A DNA stretch of 64,000 bases, taken from the NCBI GenBank assembly GCA_022818135.1, contig JAFMSR010000002.1:58953740-59017739 (forward strand). The letters run 5' to 3'. Of the stretch, positions 26,157 to 39,050 are shown one piece after another. Under the pieces are notes generated by a model that was not told the origin of the DNA, made no database searches, and saw nothing but the letters and a program-made list of their open reading frames with translations. This stretch comes from Saxidomus purpurata (Eukaryota; Mollusca; Bivalvia; Venerida; Veneridae). The position numbers were made by a program, and so were the translations under genes. Within the stretch, counting starts at the first letter, position 1; the number at the start of each line of letters is the position of its first letter.

Positions 26157-28697
26157 TTAATAACGACATATACGGCATGTTCATCATCTGTTTGCTAAAT
26201 CTGTTTTTTATTAGAAAATGTACCCCTAACAGTGGTAAGACATAATTGAATAATGGAAATTGGCAAATGAAGTTTCCTTGTTCGTAAAAGTCAAAATGAA
26301 ACTAAGTGAAATTTACAAAAATCATCAGTATCTGGTACTAAAGAGCTCAGATTTTGCCAATTAAACCCAAGTCTGGTAAAAGCATTTTGACAATGATTTT
26401 GGGAATGACAGCTCGGGGAAATCACCTTTAGATGCTTGGCAAAGACAGCAGCTGATTCCAGAAAAACACATCAAAACATCACCATTTTGAGTTCTTGGCA
26501 CGTAAATTGATGACTTTTTCATCTAAAGTAATTAAATTAATTATTACGAATTTTTATGCCTTTTACTACACAACAAATGTGCTACCGATATGTATTCGAG
26601 AAAAATATCAAGAAAGGCGCTTTTCTCAAGTATTAGGAATAGTAATTTGATGAATAAATAATGCATTTTGTTCATAAGTTTCTTGCATGGTGAATATCAA
26701 CGGTGTTCTTTTTTAATTTAAGCATTTATATCTATTTCAGATGATTTTATCATCAGAAAAACTAGATCGAGTCAAGTTCTACGAATCATATACATTATCA
26801 TATTTTAGGCTATAAACGCGTGTACACGAACAGTCAGAAAGTACGATGCATGTATACGAAATGTCATCTTTTAGATATCTCGTTTGTGTTTGTAGTATAT
26901 GCAAAGAAATAAGCAACTCTAAAAGACAAAAAAACAGTCCATGACATTACACGTTAGGACGTTAAGACAGTTAATCTTTCTTCTCGCCTCTGGCAATACC
27001 ACCACAATTCAAATTAACAAGGATTATTATTATGTGACAGATATAGTTATTTGTAAAACTGTTGCATCTAATTTGTATGGTATAAGAGGAATCCGGTTGT
27101 AAGCTAATCGTACCTGATATCGAAGAGAAAAATATTTCCTTTTGATGCATGCTTTGTCCACAGACAAATAAGACAAATGAAGCCAGCAATAATCTGTCGT
27201 CTATTATATAAAATGGTATATTAAACCTAGATTCAAAAAACCTTTAAAAAAAATGCCCGTGGCTAAATACAGTAAACATATGGTATTCACAATATACGGG
27301 AATCGCAAAACATAAAAATCGAAGATCTGTTTTTGAATGAATGGGAAACAGAACTTAACATTTCAAGTATTTTTTGGCGTAGCCGTATTTAGCACGCTTT
27401 TAGCCATAAGTTTGTAACTTTCACCCGCCAATGAAATGATAAGTAGAATGTATAAGGAAATTTTAACAGATGCAAACTATTCAGTCTCCTTATTTTTCTA
27501 TTAGTATCTTTCAAGGCTTATAGAGTCAGTTTCAAGCTAGGATAGTATTCTTAATTCATGACTGATTCTCATCTTCAACGAAAAATTAAAAGTAACTTAA
27601 CATACAACAAGCCCATGCACAGAGTAAGCAATCCTCCCTCCGTCATGATAAAGACAGCAAACACTGTATTCTGCGTAGATCAAATGTGAAAATATAAATG
27701 GCAACGCTTTTGCTAAAACATCGTAGACAAAATTTGGATTCACGGTCAAGTAATTTACATTGTATGTGTAGGACTTAAGGAAAAAACAAACATCATGGAG
27801 CCAAATGTGTATCATACTCAGAAAATAGATTTAAATGCCTCTGATGCTGAAACATGTATTTAAATAACGCATGGTCTTTTAAGTTAAGAACATGTGCCTT
27901 GATTTCGTGACAAAAGGGTTTTCCCGAAAAGAAGAAAAAAATAATAGAAAACACAACAAACACGTTTACTCTCACTTTTAAGTCGATTCACCAAACTTAA
28001 CTTTTGCAAACATTATACTAGCAACACTATTTATTTTGTTTCGATAAAAAGTACGACTGCTAATAATCAATGTTGGGGATCTTGTTTCCAGGTCAGGCGT
28101 CTTCTTTTATTAAGATGTGGCTATATTCAATACTTTAAATAGAGTTTTATTTATTTTTATAGTTCCAATTACCGACACAAACACGACATTCCGTGAACAT
28201 TAAACGTACGGCAGTAATTTTCTCTGTAGAGCAAACATTTTATAACTAATGGCGTAAAACTAATTTTAGTATCTCTCTGGAATAATATTGTATGAACCCA
28301 AGTTGAACCTGAAACAGTGCTCTTTATCTTCAAACCTTTACAGCATAATCGAAGTTTGACAATACATTTTGGAATATATTTTCTCACTTACCGGACAGTA
28401 AAATCTCTATTTTTAGCAGTGACGGAAAATCTTATCTCACATACAGTAGGGCTATCTCACACTCCGCGTGCAAACCACATAAAAATTGAAAAATGACGGT
28501 AAAATGTTTTATTTTTGAAATAAACATAGGGTTATGGATATTCATTTTCTTAGATCATTTTCTATCCATCTATATCAGTTTTGAAGTAAAATTCGAGAAA
28601 AAGTTGATTTTCATTTTTTCATCCCTTTTCTGTATTTCCACTTATTTTTTCTTACTTGTGTGAAAATGCGATTCAAACGGCGAGAAAATAAATTTAC

Positions 28698-28832
28698 CAT
28701 GTCCATTGAGTTGTGGATAAAGAAATCCCATCCTCGGGTTGAGATACGTCCAAAAAAACTCGGTAGAGCCTCGTATTTGGAACGTATCTCAACCCTAGGA
28801 AGGGATTTCCTCATCCACAACTCATGAACATG
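28698..28832. mobile_element. Foldback palindromic element
   Basis: Arms of about 50 bases pair across a loop of about 32 bases. The left arm is CATGTCCATTGAGTTGTGGA..., and the right arm read in reverse is CATGTTCATGAGTTGTGGAT.... About six mismatches are visible. The arms contain GGGTTGAGATACGT in both directions. Confidence 0.75.
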
Positions 28833-29764
28833 TTAGATTCTCTTTATACACGGACAAAAAAGCGTATTTTGAAGAATGCGTTTTAAAATTTTGACAATGC
28901 TGATCAAATGGCAATATTGAATTTTAGTTTAAGTTATCTCCAGCTGCTTTAGGTTATTTTAGACTGTTTTCGAAGTATAGAAAAAATGCACGTTTCTCTG
29001 AAGCAACAGTATTGGAAACAAAAACAAAATTTCAATATATTGGAGGCGCGATTCTAGTGCTTATGAATTTCAGAAACAGTACAACTGCTGCATTACAGAC
29101 GGTAGAATAATTTGCAATTTTTTTTTGCATTCAACGGGTCAAAGTTATATTCTTAACTTTCCGATTCGTTAAATTAATATGAATACGTAGCCGCCTTTAG
29201 TAATTTTGCAATTGTCTCATTTAAAAGCAACAACAACGTATAACAGCGTTTTATGCCTATCGCGTAATACAGAAGTGGGACTCTATAAACAATCCTAACG
29301 ACGGCGACAGCGTTGTAATACAGAAACTGGAGAAGAGATCGTAACTCACATTCTGAATACACATCATACAAATAAAGTTTAAAAAAGGCGAACGACATAG
29401 CAGTGGTCCCTAAATGCCCTCATGCGTCTTCGGAATTAATTAAATGTGCTGTTCTTTAATAGATTAATTACATTTTCTTAGAATAATCAAACCTACAGGA
29501 GTTGCGATATAAACAACTGCACAAATTATCTTGAACATTACTTTTATGAAAAAATAAAATGCCTCTTATTTCAAGTAATTACTAATAATGGTTCAACTCA
29601 CGAAGTACTATCGATAAACTCTTTTTGAGCATAAAGGAGCCACCCCATTGTACCACTGGCGATAAACTTTTAAGCGTCATTGAAGTGTCGCATCTCTAAG
29701 AAAGTGGTTGCTTCTTGCTTCCCAACAAACATTCACTGAGTAATTCGTTCTGTATTAAAGCATA

Positions 29765-29998
29765 CTTTGTTGAACGAATTAGGCATTCAGGAAAAATGGA
29801 ACTCAATCAAACTGCAATCTGTGTCTTCTTACAAGGAAAGAGATTACAGTCTGCCTCAGATAAAGTAGTCGATATATAGGCCACAATTGCCTATTGGAAT
29901 CCTCAAGGACGTATTGAGTACACTTGGAAGAAGTATATTTCTCACTTCGTTCAAGCTCTCGTCTAAATTACCTATTTGGAATTAATAAAATCAAGTGT
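29765..29998 (+). repeat. Dispersed repeat copy 2 (pair with 25675-25942)
   Basis: It contains GCATTCAGGAAAAATGGA, AATCAAACTGCAATCTG and GGCCACAATTGCCTATTGGA in the same order as copy 1. No ORF spans it. Confidence 0.55.
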
Positions 29999-30098
29999 AT
30001 AACTTTCAGACATGAACACAAAGTATATCAACATACATTACTTAATACTGCCACTTCAAGCAACCAAACACACGGAAAACGCATTACATAGAAAATGG

Positions 30099-30206
30099 TC
30101 TGCATCGTGCAGCCATTGGAAAATGCTCTGTATCATGCAGCCATTGGAAAATGCTCTGTATCATGCAGCCATTGGAAAATGCTCTGTATCGTGCAGTCAT
30201 TGGAAG
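30099..30206 (+). repeat. 28-bp minisatellite, four copies
   Basis: TCTGTATCATGCAGCCATTG plus GAAAATGC repeats at 30099, 30127, 30155 and 30183. Copies 2 and 3 are identical. Short ORFs over it are repeat artefacts. Confidence 0.9.
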
Positions 30207-30734
30207 AGCGGCAGACAAAGTACACGTTCAACACAGTGTATCAATTATATAAAGACAACGCTTCTTGCAAAATAGATAATTAAAACAAAAACAGTAAATA
30301 CACTAGGGTCACAGAACATGTTACACAGTATCTCCTTTACGAAATTTGAAATGGATTGACAAGAAAATATGGTGTCCTAAAAATGAAAGGTGAATTTGTC
30401 GATACTTTAATTCCCCGTACAAATACTGCTTTAGTGTCAATACTGTTGCGTATCAAACAGAAGCCTAAAAATGAACTGCTTTGAGTCCTCTGAAACATTC
30501 CAACACCATGTTTACTACTATAAAACATAAAATTCCAAAATTGTCTTCCGAAGATAAATTTCATGGTATTCTCATGAAATTTACACCAGTAAAACAGCAT
30601 AAACAAGTGACAGGAAATTGTCACAAAACCAGGTTTTCATTTTCCAGTCTGCTGGCCGAGCGCAAATGTGTCTTTAAAGTCAGTAGATATACATAATGTG
30701 AAAAAGAAACAAAGGTCTTCTATATATTAAATGT

Positions 30735-32012
30735 GTAAAAAAAAAAAAGGCCATAATTCAGGCAAAATTGATCCAAACACAAAACCCAGACAATATGCCC
30801 AAGTGCACTTGATAACAATACTTCTGTGAGAGTTTGGTTGAAATCCCTTGAGAAATGTAAGAGGAGTTGTGCACAGAAGGAATTGTTTACACCGGCCCAC
30901 CACCGACGTACCTCAATCTAATCACCAGGATTTTGTTTTCAGAAAACCTGGTTAGTAAGTATTTTTTTCCATATCAAGGAAATATAGAGGATAATTGTTT
31001 GCTTCTGTGTAATATAGAATACGACGTCACAATGTCATAAACGCCTGGATGTCTTTGACGTTGCATTTGTTGAAATCATTCAATGTACTGAATGGGAACC
31101 AAATGATGACAACAGTTCTGTGAGAGTTTGGTTTAAATATCTTGAGAAATGTAGGAGGAAGTGGGCACGTGACAGTATTCTTCTATATATAACATATGTG
31201 GAAAAAAGCAAAGGCCCATACTTTAGGCCTTAATTATAAAAAAAGAAAGAATAATAAAAAAAAAAACACTTGCTCTGTGTGGGGTTTGAACCGCTGGTCT
31301 CATGAGAAATTTTGTTATCTTACTGTAACAGAATACTCCAAAGTATACAGGACTGGTAATCTATTCTAAAAATAGACAGTAATAACAGAGTATTCTCCCT
31401 TTTATAATAACAGAGTATTCTCCCTTTTATATATACTTAAATAAGGAGACACAAAATTGCTAACAGACGGACGGACGGACGACCAGGGGCATAACATTAT
31501 ATATTCAAAATTCTTTTGTTCACAATTATAGTTCTGTGAAAGTTTGGTTGAAATCTCTTGAGAAATGTAGGTATTGCACACAGAAGAGTATTTCTCTATA
31601 TATTTTACATTATGTGGAAAAAAACAAAGGCCCATAATTCTGTCAAAAATGATCAAATCAAAAAACCCCGACAATATGCGCCAGGGCACTTGGTGACAAT
31701 AATTCTGTGAAAGTTTGGTTGAAATCCCTTGAGAAGTGTAGAAGGGGTTGCGCACAGAAGAATTACATATGTGAAAAAAAAAAAAGGGACATAATTAGGT
31801 CAAAAAAAATCACAAAACCCGACCAAATCACAAAACCCCCGACAATATGCGCCAGGGCACTTCATGACAATACTTCTGTGAAAGTTTGGTTGAAATCCGT
31901 TGAGAAATGTAGGAGGAGTTGCGCACAGAAGAAATTGTTTACGCCGGCCCGCCCGCCCGCCGACGTACCTCAATCTAATAACCAGGATTTTTCCTTCGGA
32001 AAACCTGGTTAA
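30735..32012 (+). repeat. Array of a roughly 171-bp repeat ending in a hairpin
   Basis: The phrase CTGTGA(A/G)AGTTTGGTTGAAATC recurs at 30824, 31118, 31534, 31705 and 31876, and the last three are spaced 171 bp apart. Each is followed by TTGAGAAATGTAGGAGGAGT-like sequence. Two units end with a CGACGTACCTCAATCTAAT segment and a hairpin (AACCAGGATTTTTCC / GGAAAACCTGGTT). A GACGGACGGACG run sits at 31465. The structure resembles non-autonomous Helitron/pearl elements with core repeats. Confidence 0.65.
31245..31325 (-). mobile_element. SINE-like fragment with a B-box
   Basis: Read on the minus strand, AGACCAGCGGTTCAAACCCC contains a good RNA polymerase III B-box (GGTTCAAACC). It is followed by CACACAGAGCAAGTG and a T-rich tail. 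The A-box half is not recognisable. It sits inside the 171-bp repeat array. Confidence 0.4.
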
Positions 32013-34486
32013 TAAAAGTTTCCTTCGATATTTCATTCAAAATTTTGCCAGTAAATCTCATAAATTAAACACAATATTAAATATTTGATGTAAAAATTTA
32101 CTACGGACATATAGGACTACTGAATTTCAAATATACACATCCATGTTAAAATAATGTCAGTTTTTTTAAATGAACACCCATAAAAATAGATCTATTCTGA
32201 AGAGAAAAAATAAAAATATATTTTATAAAAAATTCTTTTAAATTTGATTACAATACTATTTTAATTCAATTCAGAAGTAATCTTTACAAAATGATTGTTA
32301 AAATGCCATATATAGTAGATAATGAGTTGGCGGAATCATTGTTGGCCCATGACTGTATATATGCAAACAAAGTGACACGTCTAAAACATTAGTTTCCACA
32401 TGTTTTGCTTCTTTAATAATAAGCACCAATTTAATAAACAATGTTAACCTTTTGTCGTTAATAGCAATTGCTTAATAGTTCCAAGTAAATCTGATATAAT
32501 TTTTAGGATTTTAGACATTTTTGACAATAACGGTTATTGTTGGTTCAATTCTTCCATTCACTTTTCACGATTTTTCTTTCCTTTTCACTATTAACTATTG
32601 TTTTTAATTATGTGTAACATTTATTTTATTTTCATATATATGCCTTTAATCCAACTCTATGAATTCTTACCTTCTGTAGGATTGACTTGACTGGTCATGC
32701 TAAACTTGTACAGTTTCACTCGTTAGAACGTTTTGTTATGTTTCTAAGGGCTATAAGTAGGCATTTTAAGTGTATTGCATTTATATATTTTTATATGATT
32801 TAGTAGATCTTGAATGGAGATGTATTGTCTACTGCAATAAGGTTGGTCTTAGTTTTAGTTATACATCGAGATCTAATCCTGAACGTTGATAGGTTTCCCT
32901 ACTAAACGGACAAAATCACGATAAAAGGTTTTAAATGTTACTAATATAGGACATTACATAATTGTTCTATTTATATAGGTAAGACATACAATCTATGAAG
33001 TAATTTTGTGAATTAATGTTTTTCAAAATCAATCTATAGCCTTCCGAATACCATGTGAACTTAGAAAAAATCGAAACGTATACTTAATCACCAATGCTTT
33101 TTTATGTTGAAGTGCGTGTTTCTGTTTCTTGGGTAACGCATAACTCGTGTCATTTTTTGCATGGATATGTGAGTGATTGTAGATTCAATTACTTTATTTA
33201 CACACTAATTATCCAATGTTTCTGTTTATAGACACGCACATTTAGTGGCTACAGTTTTGAGAAAACGTAACGGCGAACTAGAGTCATTCCATGGCTGCGT
33301 ATAGAGCCAGGCGACATTTTAAGGGAAAATGAACATCAATATAAAATACGTGCACGTGTCTCAACATACTCTGTTCTCCCCCCCACCCCATGTAACTTGA
33401 AAACAGTCACCCCCACACACGTCTCACCAATACATTATGGTTAATATACAAAATACATCATTGGAACTAAAAAAAATACTCCTTTTTTGCTTCTGTAATT
33501 TGTATTTCATAAAAAGATATACTGCAGGGTAAAGAAGGTATTACACCACGAAACTTTCTAACTCACCAAATTATACCTCCATTTTCTTTTGTTTTTTTTG
33601 TATTTCAAAATTTAAACTTCCCAGTGTCAAAGGTTTTAAAAGTACAACGTATTATGCTTAGGGAGATCATTGTGCCCTATTTTCACTTAATATGTGAACA
33701 TCTTAGTTAACAGAAAAAATCTAAAATTTTAACTGCATCCAATGTTGCCAATGGTGATTATGCTATAATACCATTCCATACATACAGCAGGAAACATGCA
33801 TATCCACCTCTGTAGTTTGTGAAACGCAATAATTTCATTTTCGCTGACATGGGCAAAACATCAATGTCTGGTCTTCAAAGAGCTCAGATTTCCCTTATTA
33901 ACGGTGCTTCGGCATTATTCTTTCATCTCGGAAATGTTCTGGAGAATGCAAACTCAAGAAAATGTCATTTACTTTATAAGCGTAAACCGGCATTGAAGTC
34001 AGTCAAGGTCGCGCGACTTTGTCATGATGTCTTTGCATGCGACAGAAAATGCGAAATATTAAACATTATGATTTATAACGCATTTGTCGTCCTTTTGTTC
34101 TTATCATTTGTTTACAACTAAACATTTTTCCTCTGATAACTCTATTACATGCATATATGTATATAATAAAGCTGTTGCAATTTTTAAAACGAATTATAAG
34201 ATCGTTGTAAATCACAATGCCTTTCTCGATGCAATTATTGAAACGAAAAAGAGTAAAACTATTTGGGTAGTATGCTGAAGAGTTAATACCTAAATAACTA
34301 ATCCAATCTAATTTAAAGATCATTGTGATGTTGGCCATGTTGACACAGTATATAATGTTTTTGATATATGACTAAATAGCCAATAAGGCAACACATGTAT
34401 TTTATTCTTAGGCTGAAATTATGCAGACGATATTTATTTACAAAAAAATCATTTATATAATGTGTGAAAACATGAATAATTGTTAT

Positions 34487-34514
34487 TTTATAAAAAAAAA
34501 AAAATATTTGGGTA

Positions 34515-34551
<37 letters not shown>

Positions 34552-34555
34552 CCCA

Positions 34556-34589
<34 letters not shown>

Positions 34590-34646
34590 AAAAAAAAATA
34601 AAAAAAAAAAAAAAAAAATTTTTTTTTTTTTTTATAAAAAAAAAAA
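34487..34646. repeat. Long A and T homopolymer tract
   Basis: Runs of A broken by CCCCC and single T bases are followed by 15 or more T and more A. The ORF encoding poly-Lys/poly-Phe here is not a gene. This may be a real poly-A scar or an assembly problem. Confidence 0.85.
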
Positions 34647-36954
34647 ACATGTAGTGAACCCAAGTTGAACCTAAGAATATGATCTGTATCTACAAACTGT
34701 TACGCTTTAATCAATAGGTCACTGCCTCGTAACAATACTTGGTAGATTATTTATTTTATGCCTCAAGGCAATGGCTAAGTTCAATACCTTAGATGTTTTG
34801 TCCACTTTGAAGGCATACAATAACATAAATCACAATTTCCAATAAGGAATACTTTGATGGCCCCGAGACGATACGAGCTTCTTTAAATGTTTGCAGCTAG
34901 AACTTCAGAAAAAATATATACTAAGTAGTAGCTTAATTAACTCAATTTAGCTGAATGTGAACTATTATGTCACTATAGATTGTACTGCCCAGAGGAGCTC
35001 ATGTCTTATAACGAGATGTGGTCGGTGACAATGTCGGCCTCTGTGATTAGCGACAGATACATATGGAAAGAACACTGTCTTACCTCTAAACAAAGTTTAT
35101 ATAGCACAAAAACAACAAGTGATTCGTGTGGTATTGACATAACATTACCTCTGCTGAGCTGGTTTATTAAACTGTATCCACTTGTTTATTAATTATTATT
35201 ACCTACGACTGCAACATAACAAATAAACGCTGAAAAGTCCCCCTTCGAAATGCTTTATACGTACAATGCATTCACTTTTACTAAAGAAAATCAATTTCCG
35301 CTGTGTTGAATACATTTCATATGATATATGCTGCTGAATTAATCGTATAATGAAGAAAAACAGACATGAAGTTCTAGAGCTAGATGTCATGTGCGTCGGA
35401 CCAATCCTTGTGGACAAACAATTGGATGTTAACGAAGATTCATGTCATTACTGCCCAGAGACGTGAATAAATGCATACATGTTGAACACAATCGAAAGGT
35501 TAGTGATTAGAACTGGTCTTTGTCGTTTGAAGGGTTTAAAACAAAAACAAAAAACAACACTCAAACAAACACACACATTTGGTATATGACACAACCTTGG
35601 AGGTATGGCCAACAATTGTATGAAGTTATTTCGTAATCTGACTATGCATGTAGATGTTACAGCCTTGACACGAAGTGCGGACGCAAGACTGAGGAACTGA
35701 CGGACAAAACCGAGCAAACTTGAAGTCCATAACTGTCTTTGACCGGTCTTAGACTGATAAACACATTATCCTGGAGTTACTGATAACATAAAGCCGATTT
35801 TAGTGATAAATATTTCGTCATAACAGAGTTAAAAAACCTTTGAACAAGAAGCATGACGTAATCAACATATTACCGATACGATTGATTTAAATTATTTTTC
35901 GCTTGTAAGTTTTTACACTAATTGATATGGTAATTAGCCTGTCGCCACGAGCACAGGGAACACAACAAATAAGCTCTTTCAAACACTGCATGTCTTATAT
36001 AGTGTCTTCATTCTCAGCACCTACATTCGTGCACAAAGGCGCAACAAGTTAGTCTTTTTACATTTGATCTGAGCTTGTTTACAGGAATGCAACAAAACGC
36101 TGATTTGCTGTCAGCGTAGCTTCCCATTTATGACCGTAGACACAAGTAGAGGGTAGCGACACGTCGCTTCGTCAGTTTGCCTTAAAGGTTTAGTATAGTG
36201 GCGGTTTCACCACGAGACACGAACGCTTAAAAGCACAACTTAACAGGTTCATGTGTCCCTACCTTCGCTGAAAAATCCCAACAAAACTAAGAAGTAGCTT
36301 ATACCAGACGCCACAGTTTCAATTTATTTCGTGATTTATCTATGAATGTCTGAATTTAAAACAGAGCGAACATTGTTAGATTTGCCTTCTTTGCTTTTTT
36401 GTCTTTTGAAATAACTACACTGAGACAACAACGCAATGCGTGTGTCAGTCAGCAACGCATGAGAGACGTCTAAAGCAGTTTCATCCTCATATCCTTACCA
36501 ATGATCGATTAGATTATACAGTTGGGCTGACACAGAAAAGACATTAGATGATTTCCCGCCACATGTCTCACTCATTTAGTCTCCCAGTTCCTGTTAACGA
36601 TTGGATTTGCTATGAAATTCGCCACTGAAGAAGTACTTTTATGCATAATGCATGAGCTCATAACTTAAACGAGATTTATTATTACAACAGGCATATAAAT
36701 ATATAGACATGCCGGCGTCTGTCAAGTAATTTGTACTATAAAATAACGAGTTATGTGTTTTATATTCTTCCACATAAATTTTAACTGCATGATTAACATT
36801 ATTTCTTTTATGCTTGCGTGATTAACAATAACTTGTTATAGAAATTTCTTTATGGTAATGTTGTACATCCAACTTTTTATTTTTGCGGTATAGATAGATG
36901 TGATAAGCGCTGGCCAAATATTCAAATAGAAAACAGTAGGAGACACTCAATTAG

Positions 36955-37311
36955 AGGGACATACCCTATAACTGATGTCAAACTAAATAACCCCAAAACA
37001 TAAATAGTAAAGTATTTGGAAGTATTTTAACATAACCTAAAAGTTTCAGCTATGCATTTCAGTCATTATCGATTTAAAATATGCTCCAATACCGTAAACC
37101 ATTCAATAATCTATGTAGAGTTGTTGTTGTACAATTAATGGGTGGATGCGATTTATTACAAAAAGCCTCTATATTGATTAATTGTGGTAAAATGACGCAT
37201 TTTTCGCCATAGGTCTTTTTTTGAAATCGTATTTATTTATTATTTTACGTTCATTGAACACATAATCTATGCTTTGAAGAATATAATCTGCTAGTTATAG
37301 GGAGTGCCCCT
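36955..37311 (+). mobile_element. TTAA-flanked MITE, family M1
   Basis: This 357-bp element has ends AGGGACATACCCTATAAC and, in reverse, AGGGGCACTCCCTATAAC. It is flanked by TTAG on the left (one change from TTAA) and TTAA on the right. It is the same family and orientation as 55706-56048, with GTAGAGTTGTTGTTGTACAA shared. Confidence 0.8.
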
Positions 37312-38785
37312 TTAACTCACTATAACTTTGTACCGGTTAGTAATTGTAGAAGTCTCATTATAAAGTTTGAAATGTCTTCTGTTTATAAAATATGATTTTA
37401 CAACTGTATCCAACTACATTTATTAAAGTTAATCATAATACCTACATCGCTTCCACACAAGAAAGTGTATGTTTTGCAATGAAATATTGAACGCTTTTAC
37501 GTACATTTTCATTTGCTAGTGCGTTGTTTGTAAAAATATCAAAATTGTAGAAACAACGCACACATCCTGTCTCTAAAAAAGTGACGGTGCGTGTTTTTGT
37601 AATCTTTTTGAATTATTACCTACAATCGTTTTAACAACCTTCGGGATAACTCGGGAAAAACACATTTTCCAATAATTGCTTTACATAGTGGTTTAAGAAA
37701 ACCGTTTCTAAGAAATGTATAAGCAACTCCAAGTGAAGTAAAATTTAATAGTTTTCTTAGATTCAGTTATATTGACAAAGTAAATACAGATTATTATCAT
37801 TCAATTTATTTGTTATAGATAATTTGATGAAGTCACTAATTCCGCCTTTGCAAATAACGAAGGTGCTGATATTGACCTTAGTGGCTAATGTCATTAGGAC
37901 TGATTTACATTTACCGTCCTTAAAATGTACAGATTAATTTAATCACAGGCGCTGATACACAATGGTTTTCAGGTCAAAGGATTTTGTCGTCATCCATTTT
38001 CAAAGTTGACTATTCTAAGATACGCGAAGTGTCATTAGGTGTGCAATGATCAAAGGTGTTATCTTTCACGTGACAGGTTTACAAATATACAAATGGGTTT
38101 CAAGACTGACTCTCCACCTGGCACTGGTACTGAGGATAATAACAACCTTCAATTCGCTAACTTCTGGTACCTTTTTTGTCTGTCTGTCATTTACCTGTGT
38201 CTATAATTTTGAATGTCGCAAAGGACTTTGAGAAGGTTAATGGTATATAATCTTTTAGTCAAAATAATAACGAAATACCGAGGGTAAAAGCTTCTTTCTA
38301 ACCTCGTTTTCATATGTTTTAAGTAAGTTTCTTATTTATTAAGGTCATGTGATGTTCAGGAAATTTTCAATAACATTAATCGTCTTGAAAAATGACAAAG
38401 CAGATAAATATGCAAAATAAGATACTGCCGATATCTAAATACTCCAAAGGCACCCGTGCTCGGTAATTCATGACCTCTAGTCTGCAACATAATCAAACCA
38501 TTAGGGCATAAACAATCGATATGTATTGATGTTATCCCTGAACAATTTTTCAAGCTATCTCAAAAGTTTATTTTTTTATCTCTGATAGGAAACAGCTTTA
38601 TCATATATTAAATGAAATATCTCCCAAACCTGTTTCATTAAAACTGTACTGGTTGTTTAAAATAAAGATAAAAAGGAATATATAACTATGACAATTTAGA
38701 TAAAATGTCTTATTTGTATAATGTTAGTTTTGACAAGTTTAATTTGCAAAAAAAATCCTGTAAATTTTTTTTTTTCTGTTGTTAA

Positions 38786-39050
38786 AGAGACACTCCCTAT
38801 AACTGATGTCAAATTGAGACACTCCCTATAACTGATGTCAAATTGAGACCTCCCTAACGATCTGAACACTCCTATAACTGATGTCAAATTTAATCATTTC
38901 AAACATATTAGCAAATATTATTACTTAAGTCTAAAAGTTTTAGCTATGCAGTTCACCTATATTTGGTAAAAATCAGCATTTGAAAATATGCTGCAGTACC
39001 GTAAAGCATTCAATAATCTATGTAAAGTTGTTGTAAAACAATTAATGAGT
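38786..39050 (+). mobile_element. M1-related MITE with triplicated left end
   Basis: TTAA at 38782 is followed by GAGACACTCCCTATAACTGA. This end unit is repeated at 38816 and, slightly changed, near 38864. The interior matches M1 (CCGTAAAGCATTCAATAATC) but stops near 39050, so the right end is missing. Confidence 0.65.

Noticed and set aside
33819..34121. 100-codon ORF with a possible internal ATG
   Set aside because: No domain, no splice sites that fit a gene, and weak similarity to sequence near 26340 suggests repeat debris.
34421..34654. Poly-Lys/poly-Phe ORF
   Set aside because: It is a translation of homopolymer runs.
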